From Wurfbainia villosa (taxonomy: Eukaryota > Streptophyta > Magnoliopsida > Zingiberales > Zingiberaceae): DNA of 64,000 nt. Shown here piece after piece: positions 10,667 to 20,601 of this stretch. Every line of letters starts with the position of its first letter. The first letter of the stretch is position 1. The stretch lies in assembly GCA_025175895.1 (NCBI GenBank), contig CM045989.1, positions 20,019,928 through 20,083,927 of the forward strand. Direction: 5' to 3'. Both the position numbers and the translations under genes were made by a program. The notes below the pieces were generated by a model. That model ran no database searches, was not told the DNA's origin, and saw nothing but the letters and a program-made list of their open reading frames with translations.

Positions 10667-11741
10667 TGTTGGGTCGGATCGAACGACCGGCTAGAGGGGG
10701 GTGAATAGCCCTCGTACGATGGATGTCGTAATTCGTTCGTTCTTCTTGCGTTTCTTGTCTACGATTGTCGTTAGCGCAGTGGAATAACAATAATAATGAA
10801 ACTAACAACAATACACAATCACACAACACAAGATATACGTGGTTCGGAACCGAATGGTTCCTGCTTCACGGGCGAGCTCACCGAGCTCTAGTTATGCGCA
10901 CGACACTAACTATAACATTCCTTCTCGACAACACATCAGAGGTGGAGAAACCTCTCACAAGCAATTACAATGTAATATAGAAATACAAGCAAATACACAA
11001 ATACAATACAAAAGAAAACTTTCACCGATTGCTTTGATCGCTTTGCTTGTTGCTTGCTTTGATTGGCTCTTGAAGGACTGGAATGCAGCAGCAATTCCCC
11101 TCCAATAGCTCCACAAAAACCATGGCAAAAACCTCCGTCTCGAGCTCCTTTTATAACCTGCATCGAGCTATTTTCGCTAGCTAGCTGGCGATCGCCAAAA
11201 GGCCCCACGATCGTGGACAAGTTCCAGCGGATCACCTACCGATCGATGATGCCTATCACGATCATTGGTGACCTAGTAGTCGACTGCCCAGTCGGCTACG
11301 GAGCGTTCTATGCTCGCGACACTCCCATCGATCATTGCCATCCCCGGCGATCACGATCCATGGCGGCGCGCCAAGCACAAAACCCTAACCTTACACCAGT
11401 CGAACTCTAGTCGACTTGGATCAGTCGAATCGACACCTATGCCAGTCGACTGATGTCGAGCAAAACCTCAAACACCAAGTTGTTTGAGCATCCGACCGTT
11501 GGGTAAACCCTCAAACATCAAGTTTGAGCCTCCGACACTCAGTCTTAGCCACTTGGCCAAGTCCACCTTATCCCTCATGGAGTTCCCCACCGAAGCTCTC
11601 TTCCCTCGGCCTACGTCCCTCGGATGTGCCAAGCGCACGGCTTCGTACTGCCATCCTTCGCGTCTCATGCCCTAGAAGTATACTTCCCTTTGGGCTCACT
11701 CCATTCGCTCCCCGTCCGACGGTCCCTCGGATGCACCAAGC
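10667..11741 (-). mobile_element. S2 3' LTR, 5' part deleted
   Basis: Matches 13235-14330 over about 1.07 kb and then diverges after GGATGCACCAAGC near 11741. A TATA box (minus-strand TATAAAA at 11155-11149) and one exact CAGTCGACTG at 11443 are present. The missing part corresponds to the LTR start and its minisatellite. Confidence 0.85.
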
Positions 11742-11744
11742 TAG

Positions 11745-13176
11745 AGGTGGGTCAACTCTAGAGGTGACTCCTCCATTGACCTTCTTAGTGACTACATTTG
11801 ATTTCTTTGAGGTGTTAGCCACTAAACACATACCATGGCTAGACTTAGGGATGACTTCCCTATTAGCCTTGGTTTTCCTAGACCTAGATGTGGTTCCATA
11901 ATTAAATGGAACATTATGGTAGGACATAGGTTTGTGACCCAAACCCTTCTTGCCCTTAGATGTTTCTTGTTTCCTAGGTCTTGACTTTTGTGCATTAGAC
12001 CCCTTAATCGAGTTTGATATTATTGCTAGGGTCTTCTCCAATTTTTCTAGCCTTGACCTCAAGGCTTCGTTTTCTAACTCTAATTTTCCCAATTTTGAAA
12101 TTTTCATTTATCTTTTGGGAAATGTTCTTCTTCTTAGGCATGTGCCTACCCTTCTTAGGGTTAATGCCTAGATGGTTTTCAACTCTCCTAATGGACTCTT
12201 TTGGTAAAATAGGTCTAGTGTTTTGAGTCCTAGGTTTGTCCTTAGAGAAACAAACATGCTTGGCACCTAAGAAATAAACCTTATTATTTCTCTTAGCATG
12301 CTTTTCATTGATAATAGCAAGAGAGCTAAAATAATTCTTAGCATGCTTTTTAACTCTAGGAATTAAAGGTGCATTAACTAAATGTACCTTAGGGTTAGCT
12401 TTAGGAGCTCCCCCTACATGAGTTGCACCTTCTTGCCCTTTCTTCCTCCCCCTAGGGCATTGGCTTCGATAGTGTCCCTTTTGATTGCATTTGAAGCACA
12501 CAATGTGCTCTTTGCTCTTGATTTTGGGAACACCGGCATCGTTTGACTTTGGGTTGACTTTTGGTGTCGATGTCTTCTTTTTAGCCAATTTAGGGCATTT
12601 GCTCTTGTAATGCCCTTTCTCCCTACACTCAAAGCATATTATGTGATTTTTATTTAAAATAATAACACTTGAGTTACCTAGGGAGGTGGTGGAGGCCTCT
12701 TCACTTCTTCCGGAGGTAGATGCTTCGTTTTGGTCTTGCTCCGGAATAGAAACCCTTTCCTCCCCCTCAATGCTAGAGGTAGAGGTCTCCACCAAGTCAT
12801 CAACATTATCAAATGTGATGGGTGCTTCTTCCTCGGCATTCTCCTCTTCATGTGCCGATTGGGAATTTTCTTGGAATTTCATTACCTTATTCCATAATTC
12901 CCTTGCATCCCTATAATCACCCAATCTAGACCAAATAGTGTTAGGTAACAAATCACTAATCAACTTGATTACCTTGAGATTTGTCTTGAAGTCTTTGATT
13001 TTGTCTTGGGTCAATTTTGACTTCTCAATTGGCTTGTTGTACTTGTCCCTAGGCATTTCAAAACCGTTTTCTATAATAATCATAAAATCAAAATCGGTTT
13101 CTAGGTATACCTCCATCCGTTTCCTCCACCAAGAAAAATCTCTATCGAATTTTGGTGGATGGATGAAGCCGGCCAT
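11745..13176 (-). pseudogene. gag: S2 gag with two CCHC zinc knuckles, truncated
   Basis: This is the nucleocapsid/capsid precursor of a Sirevirus-like Copia element, read right to left. The 390-residue frame (12004-13176) starts MAGFIHPPKFDRDFSWW, a typical Sirevirus gag opening. It has an acidic middle (about residues 105-150) and two knuckles: CFECREKGHYKSKC (about 181-194) and CFKCNQKGHYRSQC (about 227-240). A basic tail follows. Near 12100 the frame shifts: the coding sense continues in the overlapping frame beginning MKISKLGKLELENEALRS, a coiled-coil-like segment, and ends in a GHKPMSYHNVPFNYG block before fusing to LTR sequence near 11742. Protease, integrase, reverse transcriptase and RNase H are absent. 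The primer binding site lies 44 bp upstream, so the start is well placed. Confidence 0.9.
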
Positions 13177-13219
13177 CTTGTAGTGCTCTCGCAGCGGTTA
13201 GTCCTTGAAGAGCGACCTC

Positions 13220-13232
13220 GGCTCTGATACCA
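13220..13232 (-). other. Primer binding site of S2 (initiator-Met tRNA)
   Basis: The minus strand reads TGGTATCAGAGCC, complementary to the 3' end of initiator-Met tRNA. It sits two bases inside the 5' LTR end at 13235. Confidence 0.92.
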
Positions 13233-14404
13233 CTTGTTGGGTCGGATCGAACGGCTGGCTAGAGGGGGGTGAATAGCCCTCGTACGATGGATGTCGTAAT
13301 TCGTTTGTTCTTCTTGCGTTGCTTGTCTACGATTGTCGTTAACGCAGTGGAATAACAATAATAATGAAACTAACAACAATACACAATCACACAACACAAG
13401 ATATTCGTGGTTCGGAACCGAATGGTTCCTACTCCATGGGCGAGCTCACCGACCTCTAGTTATGCGCACGACACTAACTATAACACTCCTTCTCGACAAC
13501 ATGTCGGAGGTGGAGAAACCTCTCACAAGCAATTACAATGTAATATAGAAATACAAGCAAATACACAAATACAATACAAAAGAAAACTTTTACCGATTGC
13601 TTTGATCGCTTTGCTTGTTGCTTGCTTTGATTGGCTCTTGAAGGACTGGAATGCAGCAGCAATTCCCCTCCAATAGCTCCACAAAAACCATGGCAAAAAC
13701 CTCCATCTCGAGCTCCTTTTATAACCTGCATCGAGCTATTTTCGCACCTAGCGATCGGCCAAAAGGCCCGATCATTGCCCACATGCCGTTGTCTCTGCGG
13801 CGGATCACGTTGGACAAGTTCCAGCGGATCACCTACCACCGATGATGATGCTTATCGGTCAGTGACCCGATGTCACGCCCGATCGGCTCACGAGCGTCTG
13901 CTCGCGACACTCCCATCGATCATTTCATCCCTCGGCGATCGGCTGCTCGTCGATGGGTGCCGGTCCATGGCGATCGGCCAAGCACAAAACCCTAGCCTTA
14001 CACGGTCGAACTCTGTCGACTTGGATCGATCGAACCGGCACCTATGCGGTCGTGATGTCGAGAAAAACCTCAAACACCAAGTTGTTTGAGCATCCGACCG
14101 TCGGGTAAACCCTCAAACATCAAGTTTGAGCCTCCGACACTCAGTCTTAGCCACTTGGCCAAGTCCACCTTATCCCTCATGGAGTTCCCCACCGAAGCTC
14201 TCTTCCCTCGGCCTACGTCCCTCGGATGCATGCGCGCCGCGACCCAACGCCATCCTTCCCTAGAAGTATGCTTCCCTTTGGGCTCACTCCATTCGCTCCC
14301 CGTCCCGCGGTCCCTCGGATGCACCAAGCGCACGGCTTCGCAATGCCATCCTTCACCGACTCAAGGACCCCGAGCCTAGTGAACTTACCAAGTCCTCAAG
14401 ACTT

Positions 14405-14682
14405 CCCAAATGCACCAAGCGCATGACTTTGCAATGCATTTCTCACCAAGCACCAAGCGCACGGCTTCGCAATGCTTTGGATTTCCCATGCCAAGCACCA
14501 AGCGCACGGCTTCGCAATGCTTTGGATTTCCCATGCCAAGCACCAAGCGCACGGCTTCGCAATGCTTTGGACTTTCCCATGCCAAGGCTTCCCCCTTGGA
14601 CTTCCACACCAAGCTCCATGCTTGGATTTTCCATGCCAAGCACCAAGCGCATGACTTCGTAATGCTTTGGACTTTCACATGC
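14405..14682 (-). repeat. 45-bp tandem repeat in S2 LTR
   Basis: About three and a half near-identical 45-bp units (CTTCGCAATGCTTTGG... CCAAGCGCACGG), followed by diverged units with the CCAAG...CTTGG logic of the S1 minisatellite. The unit length is a multiple of three, so it keeps open frames in all phases. These are not genes. Confidence 0.85.
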
Positions 14683-14684
14683 CA
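14680..14684. repeat. Target site duplication TGCCA, left copy (Tekay element)
   Basis: TGCCA is repeated at 23864-23868, exactly outside the TGTAACGC...GCATGACA termini. Confidence 0.9.
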
Positions 14685-17600
14685 TGTAACGCTCGTAAAA
14701 TTCCTAGCAATTTTATAGAAATTTTTGGCTTGATGATCATGGGCTTTATGTGGGCCTTTTCAAAAATAAAAGAAAATAAGCCAAAAAGGGGTGCAAGGCC
14801 TAGGAATTGAACCCCAAACCTCTAGAGATAGCCAAGCCTAATAGATGCACCCACTAACCAGAAGACCAATAGGATTACATGATTAAGGAAGAGGGGGAAA
14901 CTATAGATAAGTGGGACTAGGAGTAAATGAAGAGGCATGGAAAAGAAAAGAGGAACTTCTCTTCCTCCCCCCCTTTATAATGAAGAGGGAAGGTTGGATT
15001 TGGTCACTTCCACTCTTTTTCTTCTTCTCCTCACCAAAATTCTAGCCCTTCTCCACCTTTGGCCGAAACTCCTCCAAGCAAGAAGCAAGGGCTAGGGTTT
15101 GTGTTAGGTCATCTTCTTCACACTACAAGCAAAGCGAAGGATGTAAGTATCCCTCACCTGCATACGAGTAGTTCCGATTTCTATTTTTGAAAAACAAAAA
15201 AAAGGAAAAACCTATATTGTTATATTCGGCCAATATGGATTTTGGTGTTTTAGTGAAGTTTTATAGCTTGTTTTACTTGTAAATAATGATGTTAACATGT
15301 TAGGGGGTTTAGGACAAAGATCTAACCCTAAAAGTCTACATAGGCCATTACCCCTTATATTGATGTCCTAATGAAGTTTAATCCATGTTGGTATGCATAT
15401 GATGTTATAAGTATGTTAAAGTGGATTAGGACAAAAGCTAACCCTAATGAACCCTAAGAACCATTCGGCCAAACCCTACTTTTAGGGTTTCAATGAAGTT
15501 CCATGCCATGTTTTTGTAACTAGATGATGATGTTAGGGGTTAAAGTGGATTAGGACAAAAGCTAACCTAATGAACCCTAAAGACCTATTCGGCCAAACCC
15601 TACTTTTAGGGTTTCAATGAAGTTCCATGCCATGTTTTTGTAACTAGATGATGATGTTAGGGGTTAAAGTGGATTAGGACAAAAGCTAACCCTAATGAAC
15701 CCTAAGAACCATTTGGCCAATATGGATCTTGGTGTTTTATTGAAGTTTTATAGCTTGTTTTACTTGTAAATAATGATGTTAACATGTTAGGGGGTTGAGG
15801 ATAAAGATCTAAACCCTAAAAAGCCTATAAGGCCATTGATTCGCCACCTTTCTTTTAGGTTACAATGAAGTTCATACCATAAAATTTATGGAATTTGTAT
15901 GCCTATGTATGTTACTTGAATTAGGTTAAAGGTCTAAACCCTAAAAAGCCTATAAGGGCCATTCGGCCACCTTTGGTCTTTTAGGTTACAATGAAGTTCA
16001 TACCATAAAATTTATGGAATTTGTATGCCTATGTATGTTACTTGAATTAGGTTAAAGGTCTAAAACCTAAAAAGCCTATAAGGGCCATTCGGCCACCTTT
16101 GATCTCTTTAGGTTACAATGAAGTTCATACCATGAAGTATGCTATGCTATGTTAATGAAATAAGCTATGTTGTTATGAAATGAAGTATGCTACGCTATGT
16201 TAATGAAATGAAGCATGATTTGTATGAAATGAAGTATGCTATGCTATGTTAATGAAATAAGCTATGTTGTTATGAAATGAAGTATGCTATGCTATGTTAA
16301 TGAAATGAAGCATGATGTGTATGAAATGAAGTATGCTATGCTATGTTAATGAAATAAGCTATGTTGTTAAGAAATGAAGTATGCTATGCTATGTGAATGA
16401 AATGAAGCATGATGTGTTATGCAATGAAGTATGTTATGCTATGTTAAAGAAATAAGCTATGTTGTAAAATAAGCATATAAGTATTTTACTTTCTGCATGG
16501 CTTGTACCAAGACCTTAACAAGGTCCAAGAAGGGATGGGCTCCTAAGATGCCCTAGGTCGATGGAATAAGACTCGGGCCTAGGATGGGCTTCTATGTATG
16601 ATTGCCCCTAGGTCGATGGAATAAGATTCGGGCCTAATGCAGGATGGGCTCCAAGATGCCCTAGGTCGATGGAATAAGACTCGGGCCTAGGATGGGCTTC
16701 TACGCTATGACGATTGCCCCTAGGTCGATGGAATAAGACTCGGGCCTAGGAACCTATTAGGTTCGAGACTTGCTACCTCGGGCCTATTTAGGGATGCGCG
16801 CTATGATAATGAAGAAGTGGTACAATGCCGGGCCCAAATATGTTGAGATCTATATTTACATTACCTAACATATATGTTTTCAAAAGCATCTTGCATATGT
16901 TTACATGTTATGTTAGATGATATGCCATGATGTTAAGTTACATGTTATGTTAGATGATATGCCATGATGTTAAGTTACATGTTATGTTCGATGATATGCC
17001 ATAATGTTTAAGTTACATGTTATATGTTAGATGATATGCCATGATGTTAAGTTCACGTGTTATGTTAGATGATATGCCATAATGTTTAAGTTACACTAAG
17101 TTACATATGATGCATATTATGCTGATTAAGTATATATATATATATTTCATGTTATGCTGCTAAGTTAGGGATGATCCATGCTATATTATCTCATGTTACT
17201 TAAGCTACAAGTTAAGTTGATGATGCCATGTATGTTACATGATATATTGATTATATGTTATAAATGCTACAAGTCATGATTAATGATGATGTATGGTTTT
17301 TTTTGTGAGTAGGACAGGATCATACTAAGCCTATGTGCTTATAGTTTATTTTCCCTCGTACTGCAGATAAGGGTAAGGGATGGATAAACTAAAGGGAGCA
17401 GCAAGAGGGGTCAATGTGTGTGGTAGTGGCATGGTGGAGAAGATCCGTTAAGTCTACTTATACATGTATTACCTATGATGATGATGTCTATGGATGTCTT
17501 TACTTATGTCTCCCTATGACGATGATGTTATGAACCTACTAAGCCCTAAGTATATATATATATATATATATATATGATGCATGCTTTATGTTGATAAGAA

Positions 17601-17843
17601 GAAGTAAAGAAGAAGTAAGAAGAAGTATCTATGCATGCTATGCTATGAAACATACTCTATGTTAAGAAGAAGTGTTAATGCATACCTATATTTAAAAGAA
17701 AAAAAAGTATTTAGGTCTTAAGTCTTCCGCTGTAAGAAATACGAAGTATATATATAAAGTCTTCCGCTGTAAGAAATGTATGTACGGTCGCGTCACGCGC
17801 CGCCTCTCTGGACATTTAGGGTCACGGAAGGGCGGGCGTGACA
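14685..17843 (+). mobile_element. Tekay-type 5' LTR (3159 bp)
   Basis: Starts TGTAACGCTCG and ends GGGCGTGACA. A TATA box (TTTATAA) is at 14974-14980. It contains repeated 'AACCCTAA ... CATTCGGCCA' blocks (15400-16100), a GAAATGAAGTATGCTATGC array (16120-16460), a GGTCGATGGAATAAGACTC array (16520-16760) and a TTAGATGATATGCCATGATG array (16890-17100), all shared with the 3' LTR. Confidence 0.9.
16120..17100 (+). repeat. Three consecutive tandem arrays in Tekay 5' LTR
   Basis: Array 1 (16120-16460) alternates about 48-bp units around GAAGTATGCTATGCTATGTT. Array 2 (16520-16760) has units of about 50-75 bp with CCTAGGTCGATGGAATAAGA. Array 3 (16890-17100) has units of about 37-40 bp with GTTAGATGATATGCCATGAT. 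No coding potential. Confidence 0.85.
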
Positions 17844-17846
17844 GGT

Positions 17847-17858
17847 TGGTATCAGAGC
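17847..17858 (+). other. Primer binding site of Tekay-type element
   Basis: TGGTATCAGAGC, complementary to the initiator-Met tRNA 3' end, begins three bases after the LTR end at 17843. Confidence 0.92.
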
Positions 17859-18239
17859 GGATCTGCCTTCCATTACACACACATCAAGCTCCAAATCCTG
17901 CTGCTCCAAGTAAGAATTCTATGTCTATACTCTAAATTTTGTTAATTTTGATCATGCATGATATGAAATATCTTAGATTATTTAGTTCATGTATAATATA
18001 AAATGCCTCTAGCTTATTTATAAAATGCCTTTCCCTTATGCTTGATTCATGTATGATAGGAAATGCTTCTAGCTTAAACATGCACGAAAATATGTATGAT
18101 ACCCTTATGATTGTTCATGTATGATATAAAATACCTTAAGCTTAAATTATGCAGGAGAACATGAGTGATGCCTTAAGCTATGATGCCTTAAGCTTAAAAC
18201 AACCTTATGCTAGCCTTAGTTTAATTACAAAAAAAATAA

Positions 18240-18252
18240 TAATAATAAAATA

Positions 18253-18312
<60 letters not shown>

Positions 18313-18335
18313 TATATAAACAAATAAATAAATAA
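18240..18335. repeat. (AT)n and AAAT-type microsatellite
   Basis: An uninterrupted TA/AT dinucleotide run from about 18253 to 18320 with one ATAC variant, followed by AAATAAATAAATAA. Frames read through it on the minus strand are artefacts. Confidence 0.95.
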
Positions 18336-18346
18336 ATAAACAAATT

Positions 18347-18835
18347 TTGTTACGAAAATTTGATTTTTTCGTAATTAATTGTATGGCACGGACGATGACT
18401 ACCATGACCCGTCGTGATGTGTCACGAAACCGATTAAGGGAAGCTATTGAAGAGATAGTCTATAAACCAGATGGTGGGGTCACCGGACACATGAGAAGGC
18501 TCGATGATCTTTTTAGGAGACTCGAGCGGAGTTTCCGTTCGGATAACTATAAGATCTGGGCCTTGGTCCGCTCCCTGCCAAATGAGTTCATGGTAGCTGC
18601 ACACCACGTGTGGGGCCGTTATGAAGGGCAGATAACCTATGCGGAGTTGTCTGGCCGAATCTGGAGCACAGGGTTCAAGAGAAGCCTGTGGTAGAGAATC
18701 CGGTGGTAGCTGGCCTCGGGAGGAAGGAAGAAGGATCTGCAAACAGTCAACTTATTGGCCAACCAAGGACCACCCTGGTGAGGCCAAGGGAGATGGGACG
18801 AAAAATAATTACGATCGCACTAGGGTTTGTCCTAG
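18347..18835 (+). pseudogene. Gag-like fragment in Tekay-type element
   Basis: The frame 18347-18694 has a plausible internal start at MTTMTRRDVSRN (about residue 18). It carries VTGHMRRLDDLFRRLERSF and then ALVRSLPNEFMVAAHHV. This spacing (a helix with an R-LDDL core, then a SLP-EF motif) is like UBN2-type gag domains and does not look like the usual Tekay retrotransposon-gag domain. After a frame change at about 18660 a basic region follows (EHRVQEKPVVENPVV) until about 18835. No zinc knuckle or protease is found. It may be a foreign gag brought in by recombination, or a diverged form. Confidence 0.5.
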
Positions 18836-19054
18836 TGGGAGTCATAATGAACTATCTTCTCAAATAGTTGCTGTGGTTTAATTTGGAAATAAGGAATGTT
18901 ATTAACATTTCTCCTTATGATTGGAAAAGATGAATAAGAGATGTGAATAAGAGACGACAAGTCGTTTCTCTTTTTGAAATTGATGATGAGTTCATTGCAT
19001 GGGATGTGTATGATATAGTTGAACAATGCTGGGTAGACTGGAACATACAACAAA

Positions 19055-19086
<32 letters not shown>

Positions 19087-19092
19087 GGGGAT
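18836..19092 (+). other. Unassigned coding-like segment ending in A/G homopolymer
   Basis: From about 18890 one frame is open apart from one TGA. It reads NVINISPYDWKR, stop, then VVSLFEIDDEFIAWDVYD and EQCWVDWN, rich in acidic and aromatic residues. It ends at about 28 A followed by 12-13 G (19051-19091). I do not recognise the protein. The A run could be the tail of a retroposed transcript, but the G run does not fit that. A deletion scar or sequencing artefact is possible. Confidence 0.35.
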
Positions 19093-19099
19093 TAATTAA

Positions 19100-20341
19100 T
19101 TAAGAGGTTTAAATCATCTCAATGACTCTCGACCACGGCGATAGCACCATTTGTTCGATGATATACTAGAAAAGCAAGCCGTGACCCAAGCCTTGAGGAG
19201 GATCAAGCAAGAGGTCCTAGAGGAAAGGGCGATGGGTTAGGATCTCGATAGTGGAGTACTCTACCTCGGGGATCGCTTGTGTATTCCCGAGCAATCGAGT
19301 GCGGGAGGAGATATTTGAGGAAGCTCACAAAACTCCCTATGCGATGCATCCCGGAACCACCAAGATGTACCAAGACCTTAAACGAAAGTTCTGGTGGTTC
19401 GGAATGAAAAGAGATGTGGCTTAGTATGTCAGTACTTGCCTGACCTGCCAAAGGGTAAAGGCAGAGCACCAAAGACCTGGAGGAACACTGCAGCCGATCC
19501 AGATTCCAGAATGGAAATGGGAGGACATTTCTATGGATTTCATCTCAGGATTGCCCAAGACGACAAACGGTTACGATGCTATATGGGTGATTGTAGACAG
19601 ATTGACTAAGTCCGCCCATTTCTTAGCAATCAAGATGACCTATTCGACGGAGCAACTGGCTCAGTTATATGCTAGGGAAATTATCAGACTACATGGAATT
19701 CCTAAGACCATCATTTCTGACAGAGATGGTCGCTTTATCTCCCATTTCTGGGAATGCGTTCAGAAGGCCTTAGGCACAAAGCTATTGTTCAGTACTGTCT
19801 TCCATCCCCAGATGGACGGACAGACCGAAAGAGTAAATCAAGTACTGGAAGATATGTTAAGAGCCTGCGCCCTGGATTTCAAAGGTAGCTGGTGTCGATA
19901 CTTATGTTTGGCAGAATTCGCCTACAATAATAGCTACCAAGCTACTATCGGAATGGCACCTTACGAGGCTCTATACGGGAGGAAATGTAGATCTCCCATA
20001 TGCTGGTACGAGGGTGGTGAAAAGAAGAGGATGGGACTCCAGACGGATTTCATCGACGACACCACCAGAGCTATACGGAACATCCGCTAGAGGATTGAAA
20101 CTGCCCAAAGCCGACAAAAGAGCTATGCGGATAAGAGGCATAGACCATTAGAATTCGAGGTTGGGGACCTCGTATTCCTCAAAGTGGCTCCCATTAAGGG
20201 AGTAATGAGGTTCGGAAGGAAGGGTAAACTGAGTCCACGTTACGTGGGACCGTATTCGATATCGCAGAGGATCGGCAATGTAGCCTACAAGCTAGAGCTG
20301 CCTCAAGAGATGTCGGCTATTCACAACGTGTCCATGTCTCT
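19100..20341 (+). pseudogene. Tekay-type integrase (H2C2, DDE core, C-terminal domain)
   Basis: Integrase inserts element cDNA. The zinc-binding N-terminus is readable at 19320-19470 (HPGTTKMYQDLKRKFWW, then CLTCQRVKAEHQRPGG), but an in-frame TAG (about 19422) interrupts it. The core frame 19533-20090 holds the DDE residues: first Asp in MDFISGLPKT, second in ISDRDGRFISHFW, Glu in MDGQTERVNQVLEDML. It also has the FAYNNSYQATIGMAPYEALYG block. A TAG at 20088-20090 ends it. The C-terminal part continues in the next phase (GDLVFLKVAP, GKLSPRYVGPYSI). The core looks chemically intact, but no full-length protein can be made. Reverse transcriptase, which normally precedes it, is missing. Confidence 0.92.
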
Positions 20342-20568
20342 GTGCTCAAGAAATGTATTTCAAGTACGAACCAAGTGATCGAGCCACAAACAGTACAAGT
20401 TCAAGAGGACCTGAGTATTGAAAGTCGGCCTATCCAAATACTAGACCGAGGAATCAAGAGGCTAAGGAACAAAGAGGTGCCCTTAGTAAAGGTCCGTAAT
20501 CAACTGATGCGAGAGAAGCTACACAGGAGCGAGGAGGACATGAGGCGAAGTACCGAATTGTTCTAAGT
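20342..20568 (+). pseudogene. Chromodomain tail of Tekay-type polyprotein
   Basis: The frame 20342-20566 contains EDLSIESRPIQILDRGIKRL, then NKEVPLVKV and REEDM-like SEEDMRRSTELF. This is the layout of the chromovirus chromodomain, which directs insertion to heterochromatin by reading histone marks. The central tryptophan block (usual W...VEEATWE) is degraded, so binding is doubtful. A TAA ends the frame at 20564-20566. Confidence 0.8.
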
Positions 20569-20601
20569 TTGAGGAATGAAACTTTTAAAGGTATGAAGGA
20601 T

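Larger units (their letters stand above)
13235..14684 (-). mobile_element. S2 5' LTR, main part
   Basis: Minus-strand LTR ending CCAACA at 13235, with a TATA box at 13723-13717. It continues beyond the nested Gypsy element at 23869-23985, where it begins TGTTGGTGCAATCGG. The total LTR length without the insertion is about 1.57 kb. Between about 13790 and 14060 it differs strongly from the 3' LTR, see findings. Confidence 0.88.

Noticed and set aside
14385..14718. Overlapping frames on both strands with repeated AKHQAHGFAML-type units
   Set aside because: The 45-bp tandem repeat keeps every phase open; no domain and no support for expression.
16120..17100. Possible CRISPR-like array
   Set aside because: Units are contiguous and degenerate without spacers, are repeated in both LTRs, and the DNA is eukaryotic.
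19051..19091. Poly-A as a genuine polyadenylated retrocopy end
   Set aside because: The A run is followed directly by a G run, and no target duplication flanks it, so I list it only as unexplained.
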